A stretch of 64,000 nucleotides of DNA from Streptomyces sioyaensis (GTDB lineage Bacteria > Actinomycetota > Actinomycetes > Streptomycetales > Streptomycetaceae): contig NZ_SDIF01000016.1 of NCBI RefSeq assembly GCF_004122735.1, positions 1 through 64,000 on the forward strand, written 5' to 3'. Position numbers and translations under genes: made by a program. Below, piece after piece: positions 43,749-53,818 of this stretch. The number at the start of each line of letters is the position of its first letter. Within the stretch, counting starts at the first letter, position 1. The notes beneath the pieces are model-generated. The model had not been told where the DNA came from, ran no database searches, and saw only the letters and a program-made list of their open reading frames with translations.

Positions 43749-46014
43749 GCCGGCGCCTCCGGGCGTCAATGAGCATTTCTTGTATGTTGCGCAGCGGCGC
43801 GCCGTCCGCGTCCGCCGCGTGCCGGGTCCAGTCGCCGTCCGGGCCCAGGTGCCAGGAGGACGTGGAGTCCGACGTCCCGGTCTCCAGCAGCCGGTTGAGT
43901 GCGGCGCGGTGTGCCGGGTCGGCGACCCGTACCAGTGCTTCGATCCGCCGGTCGAGATTGCGGTGCATCATGTCGGCGCTGCCCAGCCACACTTCGGGCT
44001 CCCCGCCGTTGCCGAACGCGAAGATCCGGGAGTGTTCCAGGAAGCGGCCGAGGATGCTGCGGACGCGGATGTTCTCGCTCAGGCCGGGGACTCCCGGGCG
44101 CAGCGCGCAGATGCCGCGTACCAGGATGTCGACCGGCACGCCGGCTTGCGAGGCGCGGTAGAGCGCGTCGATGACGGCCTCGTCGACCATCGAGTTGACC
44201 TTGATGCGGACGTAGGCCGGCCGGCCCGCGCGCTGCTGGGCGATCTCCTTGGTGATGCGCTGTATCAGGCCGTCCCGCAGGGACTTGGGCGCGACCAGGA
44301 GGCGGCGGTAGGTCTCCCGGCGGGAGTAGCCGGAGAGCCGGTTGAACAGATCCGAGAGGTCGGCGCCCACCTGCGGGTCGGCGGTCAGCAGCCCCAGATC
44401 CTCGTAGAGCCGGGCCGTCTTGGGGTGGTAATTGCCGGTCCCCACATGGGAATAGCGGCGCAGCATCTCGCCTTCCTGGCGGACGACGAGCGAGAGCTTG
44501 CAGTGCGTCTTGAGGCCGACCAGGCCGTAGACGACGTGGCAGCCGGACTCCTCCAGCTTCCGCGCCCACTTGATGTTGGCCTGTTCGTCGAAGCGGGCCT
44601 TGATCTCGACCAGGACGAGGACCTGCTTGCCGGATTCCGCGGCGTCTATCAGGGCGTCGACGATCGGGGAGTCGCCGGAGGTGCGGTAGAGCGTCTGCTT
44701 GATCGCGAGGACGTCCGGGTCGGCCGCGGCCTGCTCCAGGAACGCCTGCACGGAGGTGGAGAAGGAGTCGTAGGGGTGGTGCAGCAGGACGTCGCGGGCG
44801 CGCAGCGCGGCGAAGATGTCCGGGGCGGAGGCCGACTCCACCTCGGCGAGGTCGCGGTGGGTGCCGGCCACGAACTTGGGGTACTTCAGCTCGGGCCGGT
44901 CCAGCGCGCCGATCCCGAAGAGCCCGGTGAGGTCCAGCGGGCCGGGCAACGGGTAGACCTCGGCGTCGGAGATCTTCAGCTCCTGGACGAGCAGATCGAG
45001 CACGCCCGGGTCGATGGACTCCTCGACCTCCAGACGGACCGGCGGGCCGAAGCGCCGCCGCATCAGCTCCTTCTCCAGGGCCTGGAGGAGGTTCTCCGCG
45101 TCGTCCTCCTCGACCTCCAGGTCTTCGTTGCGGGTGACCCGGAACATGTGGTGGGCGCGCACCTCCATCCCCGGGAACAGCTCCTCCAGGTGGGCGGCGA
45201 TGACGTCCTCGATGGGGACGTAGCGCTGCGGGGAGGCCTCCAGGAAACGGGAGAGCAGCGGCGGCACCTTGACCCGCGCGAAGTGGTCGTGGCCGCTGAC
45301 CGGGTTGCGTACGACGACGGCCAGATTCAGCGAGAGGCCGGAGATGTACGGGAAGGGGTGCGCGGGGTCCACGGCCAGCGGGGTGAGCACCGGGAAGATC
45401 TGCTGACGGAAGAGGGTGAACAGGCGGGCCTGCTCCTTCTCGGTCAGCTCGGGCCAGCGGATCAGATGGATGCCCTGGTCGGCGAGCTCGGGGGCGATGT
45501 CCTGCTGGAAGCAGGCGGCATGCCGGGCCATGAGCTCGCGCGAGCGGGTCCAGATCAGATCCAGCACCTCACGGGGCTGGAGTCCGGACGCGGAGCGGGT
45601 GGCGACGCCGGTGGCTATCCGTCGCTTGAGTCCGGCGACCCGGACCATGAAGAACTCGTCCAGGTTGCTGGCGAAAATCGCAAGGAAGTTGGCCCGTTCG
45701 AGGAGAGGGGTGGCCGGGTCCTCGGCCAGCTCCAGCACCCGCTCGTTGAAGCCCAGCCAGCTGCGCTCGCGGTCCAGGAACCGGTCGCCGGGCAGTTCCT
45801 CGCCGTCCACGCCCACCACACCGCGGTCCTCGTACGCATCGGGATCGGCGTCGAGGTCGGGCTCCAGCCCGGGCACCGTCCCGCGGACCGCCTGCGGGCG
45901 GTGCGCGGCGATGGAGCCCACGGACGGCTGGGCCGCGGGGGCCGCGGCCTTGGGGGGCTTCGGGGTGGACGTCTCGGGCTGGACCTGTGCCTGAGCGCCG
46001 GGCTGCTGGTTCAT
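43732..46014 (-). CDS. ppk: Polyphosphate kinase
   Basis: A 760-aa Ppk1 that polymerises the gamma-phosphate of ATP. All four domains are present: N-terminal [18 protein letters not shown], head, and two C-terminal catalytic domains with the autophosphorylated His in [12 protein letters not shown] and the second His in [12 protein letters not shown]. The first 60 residues are an Ala/Pro-rich extension. The ATG at 46014 is preferred over earlier frames, which look non-coding. In Streptomyces ppk is PhoP-activated, but I did not find a convincing PHO box in its 875-bp upstream gap. Confidence 0.97.
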   Translation of the reverse strand: MNQQPGAQAQVQPETSTPKPPKAAAPAAQPSVGSIAAHRPQAVRGTVPGLEPDLDADPDAYEDRGVVGVDGEELPGDRFLDRERSWLGFNERVLELAEDPATPLLERANFLAIFASNLDEFFMVRVAGLKRRIATGVATRSASGLQPREVLDLIWTRSRELMARHAACFQQDIAPELADQGIHLIRWPELTEKEQARLFTLFRQQIFPVLTPLAVDPAHPFPYISGLSLNLAVVVRNPVSGHDHFARVKVPPLLSRFLEASPQRYVPIEDVIAAHLEELFPGMEVRAHHMFRVTRNEDLEVEEDDAENLLQALEKELMRRRFGPPVRLEVEESIDPGVLDLLVQELKISDAEVYPLPGPLDLTGLFGIGALDRPELKYPKFVAGTHRDLAEVESASAPDIFAALRARDVLLHHPYDSFSTSVQAFLEQAAADPDVLAIKQTLYRTSGDSPIVDALIDAAESGKQVLVLVEIKARFDEQANIKWARKLEESGCHVVYGLVGLKTHCKLSLVVRQEGEMLRRYSHVGTGNYHPKTARLYEDLGLLTADPQVGADLSDLFNRLSGYSRRETYRRLLVAPKSLRDGLIQRITKEIAQQRAGRPAYVRIKVNSMVDEAVIDALYRASQAGVPVDILVRGICALRPGVPGLSENIRVRSILGRFLEHSRIFAFGNGGEPEVWLGSADMMHRNLDRRIEALVRVADPAHRAALNRLLETGTSDSTSSWHLGPDGDWTRHAADADGAPLRNIQEMLIDARRRRRGPAT

Positions 46015-46889
46015 GACCTTATTCTTCCGCGTCCCCGGGGTTCCAGGCGCGTCAGGAAGGAGTGGCGGCGCGACATGGAGCCTGGGAGTCGGGGCGTTCG
46101 GCACAGCGGGCTGCATTCAGTGATGCTCGCAAGCAACATTGAATCGCCGGTAACGCGGATATGGCGGCCAGGCAAGCGGGGTGCTACTCCCCGGGGTATT
46201 CCGGGTGCGCCGGGTGTGCCGGGCACAGGCCGCCGGGGGTGTCCGTGTGCGCCCGTGACTCTGTGTGTGTACGCCCGTTCCGGTGCCGTCGGCCGGGGCC
46301 TGGGCGGTGCGTACGGGCCGGCGGCGCCCGGAATCCGGACCCCGGCGCCGGGCTCTGCGGTGCCGCGCGCCCTGGGTGTCTGCCCCGACGCAGCCGTTTT
46401 CACACGCCCGATTATAGACGGGAAATAGCCCACCCTTTTTGATCAAGCGGCGGCGCACGGGAATGAGGTGCGAGCCTCTCGATTTCCCCGTCCATTACGT
46501 AGGCAGTTTCCTGCTTTCTTGCCTGCGCGCATTCTCCGGCCGCGGACGAGAAGGCGTGGCGGGCGCCGGAAATCCGGCCCGCGGAGCGCGCGGGGCGGCG
46601 CTCGGTGCCTTACGGGCGGCCGCTCCCCCGCCGCCCCGTCCGGCACGAGGCACACCGAACAGGTCACCGCCTTCCGGCATTTGACCGCCGGGCCGCCTCT
46701 TCACTCTCCCCGTCTGGAATTTCTCCCAGGAGGAAGGGAAGTGGGGCGGAATGTGCCGGAGAGGGAAATGCGTGCGGGGTGAGTGGGGAAATCTCCAAGG
46801 GGCGGGGAAAGGGCGGGAGATCTCCCCCGCGCCCCGGGCCGGTCCGGTACCGGGCCGCCCTGCCGTCCCCCTGCCGCGCCGCCGCCCCC
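46015..46889. other. Long upstream region of ppk without a gene
   Basis: This 875-bp stretch lies between the start of ppk and the end of the ABC permease gene, both minus strand. No ORF in it has good coding signs. Around 46400-46445 it has an AT-rich patch (GATTATAGACGGG, then TTTTTGATCAAG) that could be the terminator of the permease operon or a promoter. Confidence 0.5.
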
Positions 46890-47936
46890 TCAGCCGTACC
46901 GGCGCCGCACCACGCGGAAGGTGATCACGACCAGCGCCGCCGCCAGCGCCAGCACGATCCCGGACTCGATCCATGCCAGCGGCCAGTGGTGCGTCACCGG
47001 GTGCTGGTCCATGTACTGGCCGACCACGTGCTCCCGGCGCAGGCAGCCGGCGAAGTCCTGGTCGGGCAGGCACGGCACGTCGGGCACATGGGCGCCGGAG
47101 GAGGTGTAGTACCCCTGGCCCACCTGCCAGGCGTTGTCCGGCAGCTGAGTGGGCTGACCAGGCCCGAACTTGGTCGTGACGATAGGCATCAGATACGGCC
47201 TGAGCTGCATGAACGCGTACTGGACCAGGGCCGTGGCGGCCAGCGTGACGCCCATCGACACCACCGTGCGGCGCAGCAGCAGCCCGGTCAGCAGGCCGAT
47301 CGCCAGGCCGAGCAGCGAGTAGGCGACGGGCACCGGGCCGAGCGAGTGGAAGCCGCCGGTCGAGTACCAGTAGGAGCCGGACACCTCGTCTCCGCCGACC
47401 TGCCAGAGCCAGGTGAAGGCCGCCGACAGCAGCGTGGTGGCGGCGAACACGATCGCCGCGGGCAGCGCGACCTTCGCCACCAGCCAGCGCACCGGCCCGA
47501 CCGACTGGGTCAGTACGAGCTGGTGGGTGCCGGCCTCCAGCTCACGGGCGATCAGCGGGGCACCGAGGAACAGGCCGATCAGGACGGGCAGCAGCACCAG
47601 GCCCATTTCGACGAGGGTCATGGACGAGCTGTAGGCGTCGCGGAACGCGTTGACCGCGCCCTGGGTGCCCGAGCAGCGCGCCACGAGGGAGATCTGCGAA
47701 CAGCCGGCGATGTGGTGGGCGTCGATGAACCCGGCCATCCGGCCGCGCAGCACCGCGCACCAGACCGTGCCGCCGACCGCCGCGGTGAGCAGTACCCCCA
47801 GGACCAGCCGGTGCTGGCGCCACACCAGCCAGACGAGGCCGCCCAGCGGTCCGCGGCCGCCCGCCGTGCGGGAGCGCTCCGGCGCGTCCGCGGTCCGCCC
47901 GCGCCCGCTCGCCCCGAGGTGTGCCGTGCTGGTCAT
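46890..47936 (-). CDS. ABC-2 type permease
   Basis: A 348-aa membrane protein with about six helices (LVLGVLLTAAVGGTVWC, LVEMGLVLLPVLIGLFLG, LPAAIVFAATTLLSAAFTW, and others). APLIARELEAGTHQLVLTQSV is the conserved ABC-2 motif after the second helix. There is a large extracytoplasmic loop with paired cysteines (CLPDQDFAGCL). It is an exporter subunit that works with the ATPase encoded upstream (4-bp overlap). The substrate is unknown; transporters of this kind often give resistance to lipid-II-binding peptides. Confidence 0.88.
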   Translation of the reverse strand: MTSTAHLGASGRGRTADAPERSRTAGGRGPLGGLVWLVWRQHRLVLGVLLTAAVGGTVWCAVLRGRMAGFIDAHHIAGCSQISLVARCSGTQGAVNAFRDAYSSSMTLVEMGLVLLPVLIGLFLGAPLIARELEAGTHQLVLTQSVGPVRWLVAKVALPAAIVFAATTLLSAAFTWLWQVGGDEVSGSYWYSTGGFHSLGPVPVAYSLLGLAIGLLTGLLLRRTVVSMGVTLAATALVQYAFMQLRPYLMPIVTTKFGPGQPTQLPDNAWQVGQGYYTSSGAHVPDVPCLPDQDFAGCLRREHVVGQYMDQHPVTHHWPLAWIESGIVLALAAALVVITFRVVRRRYG

Positions 47937-49033
47937 GCCGCCGCTCCCTTGCCGCTGTGGTGGTCGTGCCGTGTGCGTGCCGCGCCGCGCGGCACCTCCG
48001 CCCGGCCGCCCGGCAGTGCCGCCGGGCGGGGCGGTCCGTTGCGCGGCATACCGGGGATGCCGGGCTTGTTGCCGGGCCGACGGCGCAGCGGTGCCGAGAC
48101 CGGCTCCGCGCTCGGTGCGATCAGCTCGGGTGCGTCGGGCGCGCGGAGATAGGCCAGCAGAAGTTCCTCCAGAGACGGTTCCGCGGTCTCCCAGAGCCCC
48201 GCGGCCACCGTGCCGTTGCGCTGTACGACCGCGGTGAAGCGGCCCCCGGACAGCTGTGCCTCGACGACCGGGTGCGCGGCGACCTGCGGCGGCAGCCCCG
48301 CGCCCCGGTGCGGCCCCATCACCAGGGCGTGCGCCCCGATGACGTCATCGACCTCGCCCGCGAGCCGTACCCGGCCGCCGCCCAGCACCAGCAGGTAGTC
48401 ACAGACCCCGTCCAGCTCGGCGAGCAGATCCGAGGACAGCACGACGGTGGTGCCGTGCGCGGCCGCCTCAGCCAGCAGCAGTGCCGCGATCCGGTGCCGT
48501 GCGAGCGGGTCGAGATCGGCCAACGGCTCGTCGAGCAGCAGGAGTTCGGGGCGCTTGGCGAAGGCGAGGGCGAGCGCGAGACGGGTGCGCTGGCCGCCGG
48601 AGAGGGCGGCGACCCGGGCGTCGAGGGGGATCCGGCCGTCGCGGACGATCCGCTCGGCGCACCGCCCGCTCCAGCGGCCGGGGTTGAGCGCGCGGCCCAG
48701 CCGCAGCGTCTCGGCGACCGTCAGGGCGGGGTAGAGCGGCCTGTCCTGGGCGAGATGGGCGATGACGGGGCGGCCCGCGGCGGTGGCGGGGGCCGTGCCG
48801 CACACCCGTACCGACCCCTCGCTGGGGCGGGCCAGCCCGGACGCCAGCGAGAGCAGGGTGCTCTTGCCGGCGCCGTTCGGTCCGACCAGGGCGCAGATAC
48901 GGCCGGCCGGCAGCCGGAAGGTGCAGTCGCGCAGCGCCCAACGACGGCGGTAGCGCTTGCCGAGGCCGATCGCCTCGATGGCGGTGCGCCCCGAGGCCCG
49001 GCCGTCCACCTCACCCCTGACCGTCGGCCGCAT
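47933..49033 (-). CDS. ABC transporter ATP-binding protein
   Basis: A 366-aa ATPase. Walker A is VGPNGAGKSTLLSL, the signature is ALSGGQRTRLALALAFAKRP, and Walker B is LLLLDEPLADLDP. The switch His is replaced by a Ser (VVLSSDLLAEL), which differs from the usual THxxxE. After residue 300 the tail is Pro/Arg-rich and likely disordered. The ATG at 49033 follows GAGGGGGGA. It is coupled to the permease. A GntR/YtrA-like operator lies 25 bp upstream, but no regulator gene is adjacent. Confidence 0.9.
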   Translation of the reverse strand: MRPTVRGEVDGRASGRTAIEAIGLGKRYRRRWALRDCTFRLPAGRICALVGPNGAGKSTLLSLASGLARPSEGSVRVCGTAPATAAGRPVIAHLAQDRPLYPALTVAETLRLGRALNPGRWSGRCAERIVRDGRIPLDARVAALSGGQRTRLALALAFAKRPELLLLDEPLADLDPLARHRIAALLLAEAAAHGTTVVLSSDLLAELDGVCDYLLVLGGGRVRLAGEVDDVIGAHALVMGPHRGAGLPPQVAAHPVVEAQLSGGRFTAVVQRNGTVAAGLWETAEPSLEELLLAYLRAPDAPELIAPSAEPVSAPLRRRPGNKPGIPGMPRNGPPRPAALPGGRAEVPRGAARTRHDHHSGKGAAA

Positions 49034-49057
49034 CGCCGTCCCCCCTCTGATGCATTC

Positions 49058-49073
49058 CACTAATTAAGTAGTG
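49058..49073. promoter_or_regulatory. GntR/YtrA-like operator before the ABC genes
   Basis: CACTA-N6-TAGTG (49058-49062, 49069-49073) with an AT-rich centre (ATTAAG) in otherwise GC-rich DNA, 25 bp upstream of the ATPase start. The YtrA subgroup of GntR regulators binds ACTA-spacer-TAGT palindromes before such transporter operons. Confidence 0.55.
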
Positions 49074-49128
49074 AAAGGGTGAGGGAAGTGGGCTGCACCT
49101 GTCAACCTCCACTGCGTACGCTGCCCGC

Positions 49129-49740
49129 GTGCCCCTGCCTTCCGTGCCCCAGACGCCGCCGCTGCCGTACACCCCCGACTACCCGATACGCACCGAACGG
49201 CTGGACCTGCGCCCCGTCACCCTCGACGACTTGGCCGCGATCCACGCCTATCAGCGCCGCCCCGAGGTCTGCCGCTACCTCTACTGGGGCCCCCTCGACG
49301 AGGCCGGGTCCCGGGCCTCGGTCACCGCCAAGACCACCCGCACGACGCTGCGCGAGTCCGGCGACATCCTCCAGCTCGCCGTCGTCGTCCGGGCCACCGG
49401 CGTCCTGGTCGGCGACGTCACCTTCGTCTGGAACAGCCGCGAGCACCGCCAGGGCGGCATCGGCTACGTCTTCCACCCCGACCACGCGGGGCACGGCTAC
49501 GCCACCGAGGCCAGCCGGGCGCTGCTGAAGCTCGGCTTCGAGGAGCTGCAACTCCACCGCATCCAGGCGGAACTGGACGGCCGCAACACCGCCTCCGCCC
49601 GGCTCCTCGAACGGCTGGGGATGCGCCGGGAGGGCCATCTGCGGGAGAACGAGTTCCTCGACGGGGAGTGGTCCGACGAGGTCATCTACGCGATGCTGGC
49701 GCGCGAGTGGCGCGCGCAGCACTCCGCACCCCGGCAATGA
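49129..49740 (+). CDS. GNAT acetyltransferase (RimJ/RimL-like)
   Basis: A 203-aa acetyl-CoA-dependent N-acetyltransferase. Strand 1 is IRTERLDLRPVTLDDL, the acetyl-CoA loop is HPDHAGHGYATEASRALL, and the final blocks are RIQAELDGRNTASARLLERLGMRREGHLRE. The layout fits ribosomal-protein-Ala acetyltransferases, but the target is not clear. Start is GTG 49129, divergent from the ABC operon. The C-terminus is short. Confidence 0.93.
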   Translation: MPLPSVPQTPPLPYTPDYPIRTERLDLRPVTLDDLAAIHAYQRRPEVCRYLYWGPLDEAGSRASVTAKTTRTTLRESGDILQLAVVVRATGVLVGDVTFVWNSREHRQGGIGYVFHPDHAGHGYATEASRALLKLGFEELQLHRIQAELDGRNTASARLLERLGMRREGHLRENEFLDGEWSDEVIYAMLAREWRAQHSAPRQ

Positions 49741-49855
49741 GCAACGGGGCGGACCGCCCTGGGCCCGCCCCGCCGTCCGCTCATCCGCCGACCGCTCATC
49801 CGCCGCCCACCCCCGCGGGCCCGACGCTCAGATCTCAGGTCTCAGGTCTCAGGGC

Positions 49856-50794
49856 TCACGTCTCCGATCGGTACATCAGATCCGTCTCATGGGTGGCGAA
49901 CCCCATCCGCTCGTACACGCTCACCGCCGCGGCGTTGTCCGCGTCCACGTAGAGCATCGCCGTCGGCAGCCCCTCGGCGGCCAGATGACGCAGTCCGATC
50001 GAGGTCAGCGCCTTGCCCAGGCCACCGCCCTGGGCGCCCGGCCGCACCCCGAGCACATAGACCTCGCCGAGCCCCTCGTCGGCGTGCACCTTGGTCCAGT
50101 GGAAGCCGACCAGCCGGCCTTCCTTCTCCGCCAGGAAGAACCCCTTGGGGTCGAACCACGCCTCGGCCTTGCGGTCGTCCAGATCGCGCTGGGTCAGCGC
50201 GCCCTGCTCGGGGTGGTGCGCAAAGGCCTCCGCGTTCACCTCCAGCCAGGCCGCGTCATCGGTACCCGGCTGGAAGGCCCGTACGGACACCCCCTCGGGG
50301 AGCACCGGCTCCGGCAGCTCCAGATCCCTCAGCGGGCGCCGCATCTGCCGCAGCTCGCGGAACATCGTCAGCCCCAGGGTCTGGGCGAGGTGCCGGGCGG
50401 CCGGGTGCCCGCCGTGGGCCCAGACCCGCAGCCGCCGCCCGGACTGCTCCAGCAGCTCGCCGCCCAGCGCCCGGCCGTGCCCGCGGCCGCGGTGCCCCGG
50501 GTGCACCACCAGCTCGGCGGCCGGCGCCTCCACCGGATCGGTGTCCTCCAGCTGCCCGTACGCGACCAGCTCCTCGGCCTCGGCCCCGTGCGCGTACACC
50601 AGCACATGGCGCACGCCGGGGCGCCGGCCCCCGCGCAGCTGCAGACGCCCCTGCTCGGACACGGCTGGCTGCCCGTCCGTCCGCGCGGCCCGCTCGATCA
50701 GATCGACCACGGCCGCGGCCGTCTCCGGCGTGATCTCGTCGACCACCTGGATCCTGCGGCCGACCCGGCCCATCTCCTGTGCAGCGTCAGTCAT
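49856..50794 (-). CDS. mshD: MshD: mycothiol synthase
   Basis: A 312-aa tandem GNAT protein that acetylates Cys-GlcN-Ins to give mycothiol. The N-terminal domain is degenerate around AELVVHPGHRGRGHGRALGGELL. The C-terminal domain has VYVLGVRPGAQGGGLGKALTSIGL and ends ATHETDLMYRSE. The ATG at 50794 is the family start; the frame continues upstream only as shadow sequence. Together with mshA at 21.3-22.7 kb it gives the first and last steps of mycothiol synthesis. Confidence 0.95.
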   Translation of the reverse strand: MTDAAQEMGRVGRRIQVVDEITPETAAAVVDLIERAARTDGQPAVSEQGRLQLRGGRRPGVRHVLVYAHGAEAEELVAYGQLEDTDPVEAPAAELVVHPGHRGRGHGRALGGELLEQSGRRLRVWAHGGHPAARHLAQTLGLTMFRELRQMRRPLRDLELPEPVLPEGVSVRAFQPGTDDAAWLEVNAEAFAHHPEQGALTQRDLDDRKAEAWFDPKGFFLAEKEGRLVGFHWTKVHADEGLGEVYVLGVRPGAQGGGLGKALTSIGLRHLAAEGLPTAMLYVDADNAAAVSVYERMGFATHETDLMYRSET

Positions 50795-50947
50795 GCGTGA
50801 AGGGTACGACCCGGCCGGGTGCGGTGCGGGGTACCACCCGCGCTCCCGACCCTGACCGGCAACCAGGACGTCACCGTTTCCCTCTGTTGCGCTACGCGCG
50901 TTGACAATATGCTGCCGTCCGCTCAGGACCATCCAGGAGGGGAACAC

Positions 50948-52759
50948 ATGCCAGCGAGACCACAACGGCGCCGCACCATCAGCAGATTGACGATCGGCGC
51001 CGCCGTACTGGCCGCGGCCGCCACGGTCACCGCCACCGCGCTGCCGGCCGGCGCCGACACCGGCCACGGCGCCCGCGCCGGCCGCACCGTCGATGTGCAG
51101 CTGCTCTCCTTCAACGACTTCCACGGCAACCTCGAACCGCCGCAGGGCTCCTCCGGCACCGTCGAGGAGCTCCAGCCGGACGGCAGCAAGAAGAGCGTCG
51201 CGGCGGGCGGTGTCGAGTACCTCGCCCAGTCGCTGCGCACGGCCCGTAAGGGGCACCCCTACTCGGTCACCGCGGCGGCCGGCGACCTGGTCGGGGCCAG
51301 CCCGCTGCTGTCGGGGCTGTTCCACGACGAGCCGACCATCGAGGCGATGAACAAGCTGGGCCTCGACGTCACCTCCGTCGGCAACCACGAATTCGACGAG
51401 GGCCGGGCGGAACTGACGCGCCTGCAGAAGGGCGGCTGCCACCCGAAGGACGGCTGCTACGTGAAGGGCAGGAAGTTCCGGGGCGCCGACTTCCCGTACC
51501 TGACCGCCAACGTCACGGACGAGAAGAGCGGAAAGCCGCTGCTCAAGCCGTACACCGTCTGGAAGCACAAGGGCGTCAAGATCGGCTTCATCGGCCTGAC
51601 CCTGGAGGGCACCCCGGACGTCGTCAGTGCCAACGGCGTCAAGGGCCTGAAGTTCCATGACGAGGTCGAGACGATCAACAAGTACGCCAAGGTCCTCGAC
51701 CGGCAGGGCGTGAAGGCGATCGTCGCCCTCATCCACGAGGGCGGCCTGCCCGCCTCCACCTCGTACAACTACAACTGCGACAGCCCCGGGCCCGGCGACG
51801 GCATCTCAGGACCGATCACCGACATCGCCAAGCACGTCACGCCGAAGGTCGACGCGCTGGTCACCGGCCACACCCACCAGGCCTACGCCTGCACCATCCC
51901 GGACCCCTCCGGGCGGCCGCGCACCGTCACCTCCGCCGCGTCCTACGGCAAGCTCTACACCGACACCACGCTGACGTACGACCGCCGCACCCAGGACATC
52001 GTCCGCACGCGCGTCAAGGCGCCCGACGCGGTCAACCACGTCGTCAACCGCACCCAGCCCAAGGCCGCGGACATGACGTCACTGATCGCCCGCTGGAACA
52101 AGCTGGCCGCGCCGGTCGCGAACCGTCCCGTCGGCCACATCTCCGCCGACATCGCGGGCCGCGGCGCCGAGGCCCCCGAGTCACCGCTCGGCGACGTCAT
52201 CTCCGACGCCCAGCTGGAGGCCACCAAGGCGGCCGACAAGGGCGGCGCCCAGCTCGCCCTGATGAACCCCGGCGGCATCCGCTCCGACCTCGCCTTCAAG
52301 GCGTCCGGCTCGGAGGGCGACGGGGTGGTCACCTACGGCGAGGCGTTCACCGTCCAGCCCTTCACCAACATGATGAACGTCGTCGACCTCACCGGCGCCC
52401 AGCTCCTGACCGCACTCCAGCAGCAGGTCAGCGGCCCCAACGCGGCCTCCCCGAAGATCCTCCAGGTCTCCAAGGGCCTGACCTACACCCTGGACATGAA
52501 GAAGTCGGGCGCGGACCGCGTCGTCAAGGACTCGGTGAAACTGAACGGCACCGCCCTCGACCCCGCCAAGACCTACCGCGTCGCGATGAACGAGTTCCTG
52601 GCCGGCGGCGGCGACGGCTTCCCCGTCCTCAAGGACGCCAAGAACAAGTACGTCGGCCCCTCCGACCTGGACGCCTTCACCGCCTATCTGACGGCGCACT
52701 CGTCGGCGTCCGACCCGCTCACTCCGCCCAAGGCGGACCGGATCACGGTCGTGAAGTAG
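50948..52759 (+). CDS. Secreted 5'-nucleotidase / UDP-sugar hydrolase
   Basis: A 603-aa exported metallophosphoesterase. A signal peptide (R-rich, then LTIGAAVLAAAATVTATALPAGA, cut near residue 36) precedes the two-metal domain with LLSFNDFHGNL, AGDLVGASPLLSG, SVGNHEFDEG and VTGHTHQAY. The C-terminal 5'-nucleotidase domain binds nucleosides (ALMNPGGIRSDL, TYGEAFTVQPFTN, AMNEFLAGGGDGFPVL). It frees phosphate from extracellular nucleotides. AGGAGGGG precedes the ATG at 50948. It lies next to mshD, divergent. Confidence 0.95.
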   Translation: MPARPQRRRTISRLTIGAAVLAAAATVTATALPAGADTGHGARAGRTVDVQLLSFNDFHGNLEPPQGSSGTVEELQPDGSKKSVAAGGVEYLAQSLRTARKGHPYSVTAAAGDLVGASPLLSGLFHDEPTIEAMNKLGLDVTSVGNHEFDEGRAELTRLQKGGCHPKDGCYVKGRKFRGADFPYLTANVTDEKSGKPLLKPYTVWKHKGVKIGFIGLTLEGTPDVVSANGVKGLKFHDEVETINKYAKVLDRQGVKAIVALIHEGGLPASTSYNYNCDSPGPGDGISGPITDIAKHVTPKVDALVTGHTHQAYACTIPDPSGRPRTVTSAASYGKLYTDTTLTYDRRTQDIVRTRVKAPDAVNHVVNRTQPKAADMTSLIARWNKLAAPVANRPVGHISADIAGRGAEAPESPLGDVISDAQLEATKAADKGGAQLALMNPGGIRSDLAFKASGSEGDGVVTYGEAFTVQPFTNMMNVVDLTGAQLLTALQQQVSGPNAASPKILQVSKGLTYTLDMKKSGADRVVKDSVKLNGTALDPAKTYRVAMNEFLAGGGDGFPVLKDAKNKYVGPSDLDAFTAYLTAHSSASDPLTPPKADRITVVK

Positions 52760-52823
52760 CACGGAGCAGCCGATCGGAACCTCTCGACGACCTCGGACGC
52801 CGAGTCGGCTCCTTCGCACACCC

Positions 52824-52859
52824 GCGTCCCCGCTCCGGCCACGTGCCGGGCGGGGACGC
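52824..52859 (+). terminator. Terminator of the 5'-nucleotidase gene
   Basis: Perfect 10-bp inverted repeat GCGTCCCCGC (52824-52833) / GCGGGGACGC (52850-52859) with an extra inner CCGG stem, after the stop and before the convergent methyltransferase remnant. Confidence 0.8.
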
Positions 52860-52884
52860 CGTCGTCGATGGGCCTCGGTGAGCC

Positions 52885-53703
52885 TCACCCCGTGCACACG
52901 AGCAGGCCGCCAAGACAGCCGATCTCGAACGCGCCCTTCCGCTCGATGTGCTCGGACACGATCTCCCGAGCCCGCTCCACCGTTTCCTCGAACGGGACTG
53001 CATGCTGACCGGCCCACGCGCGGTACGACGCCATGTGGGCGATGACCGGCTCGGGACTGCGCACCGCGATGGTCCCCGGCAGCTCGATCGTCTCGACCTT
53101 GCCGAACTCCGCAGCGAGCAGCTCTGGTGCCTGCTCCAAGGAGAAGCGGGCACTGAGGGAAATCCTGGCCGGCCCCTTGTCCACCCCGAGCACGTCGCCC
53201 GCGGAGCGCTCCCACAGATGGTCGAGTTCTGCTTTGTCGCGGGCGCTGTTGGTGGACGCGATCACGACTCCGCCCGGCTTGACGACCCGGGCAAGTTCCT
53301 TGATCGCCGCCGGAATGTCCTCGACGTGGTAAAGCATGTGAAGGGCCAGCGCACCGTCCACGCTTGCCGATGCCAAGGGGAGCTGCGCGGCGTCTGCGAC
53401 AGCCACCGGACGCGGCACTCCGGCGAGGATGCCGAGCGAAACATCAAGGCCGAGCGGCCGCATTCCGGGCCGGTCCCGCCGCAGGCGCTCGATGAACACC
53501 CCATTGCCGCATCCCACATCGACGACCGTGCCTCGCGTCCCCGCCAGCTGCTCGACGACGATGCCCGGTAGGTCATAGCGCGGCGTTTGCCACTGCTAGA
53601 TCGACTGCCGAGCGGAAAGGTCCCGCCCGGTGTTGTAGGCACTGCCCGTGAGGATTGCGCGATCGGTCACTGCGGCGTGGTGGTCAGCGGAAGGCTTGGT
53701 CAC
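52885..53703 (-). pseudogene. SAM methyltransferase interrupted by an amber codon
   Basis: Read from GTG 53703, the frame gives VTKPSADHHAAVTDRAIL, then RDLSARQSI, a TAG stop at 53596-53598, then continues in the same frame as QWQTPRYDLPGIVVEQLAGTRG and a full class I methyltransferase (VVDVGCGNGVFIERL, DAAQLPLASASVDGALALHMLYHV). The family normally has an aromatic residue at the stop position (RQSIYxWQTPRYDLPG), so one base change (TAC or TAT to TAG) broke it. A shorter protein could start at GTG 53517, but it would lack the first strand. Substrate unknown. Confidence 0.7.
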
Positions 53704-53818
53704 GCCAGCGGCTCCGATGAGTCGGGGGCGGGCGGTGGCGGGGAGAGGATCGCTGTCGTGAAGTAACCGGCAGCAGCCCACCGGCAATTCTGCCCGCAAC
53801 ACTCCCCCTGAGCCCCTG

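Noticed and set aside
46090..46160. Possible PHO box before ppk (ATTCAAT-like words)
   Set aside because: Words match GTTCACC at only 4 of 7 and are not in 11-bp register.
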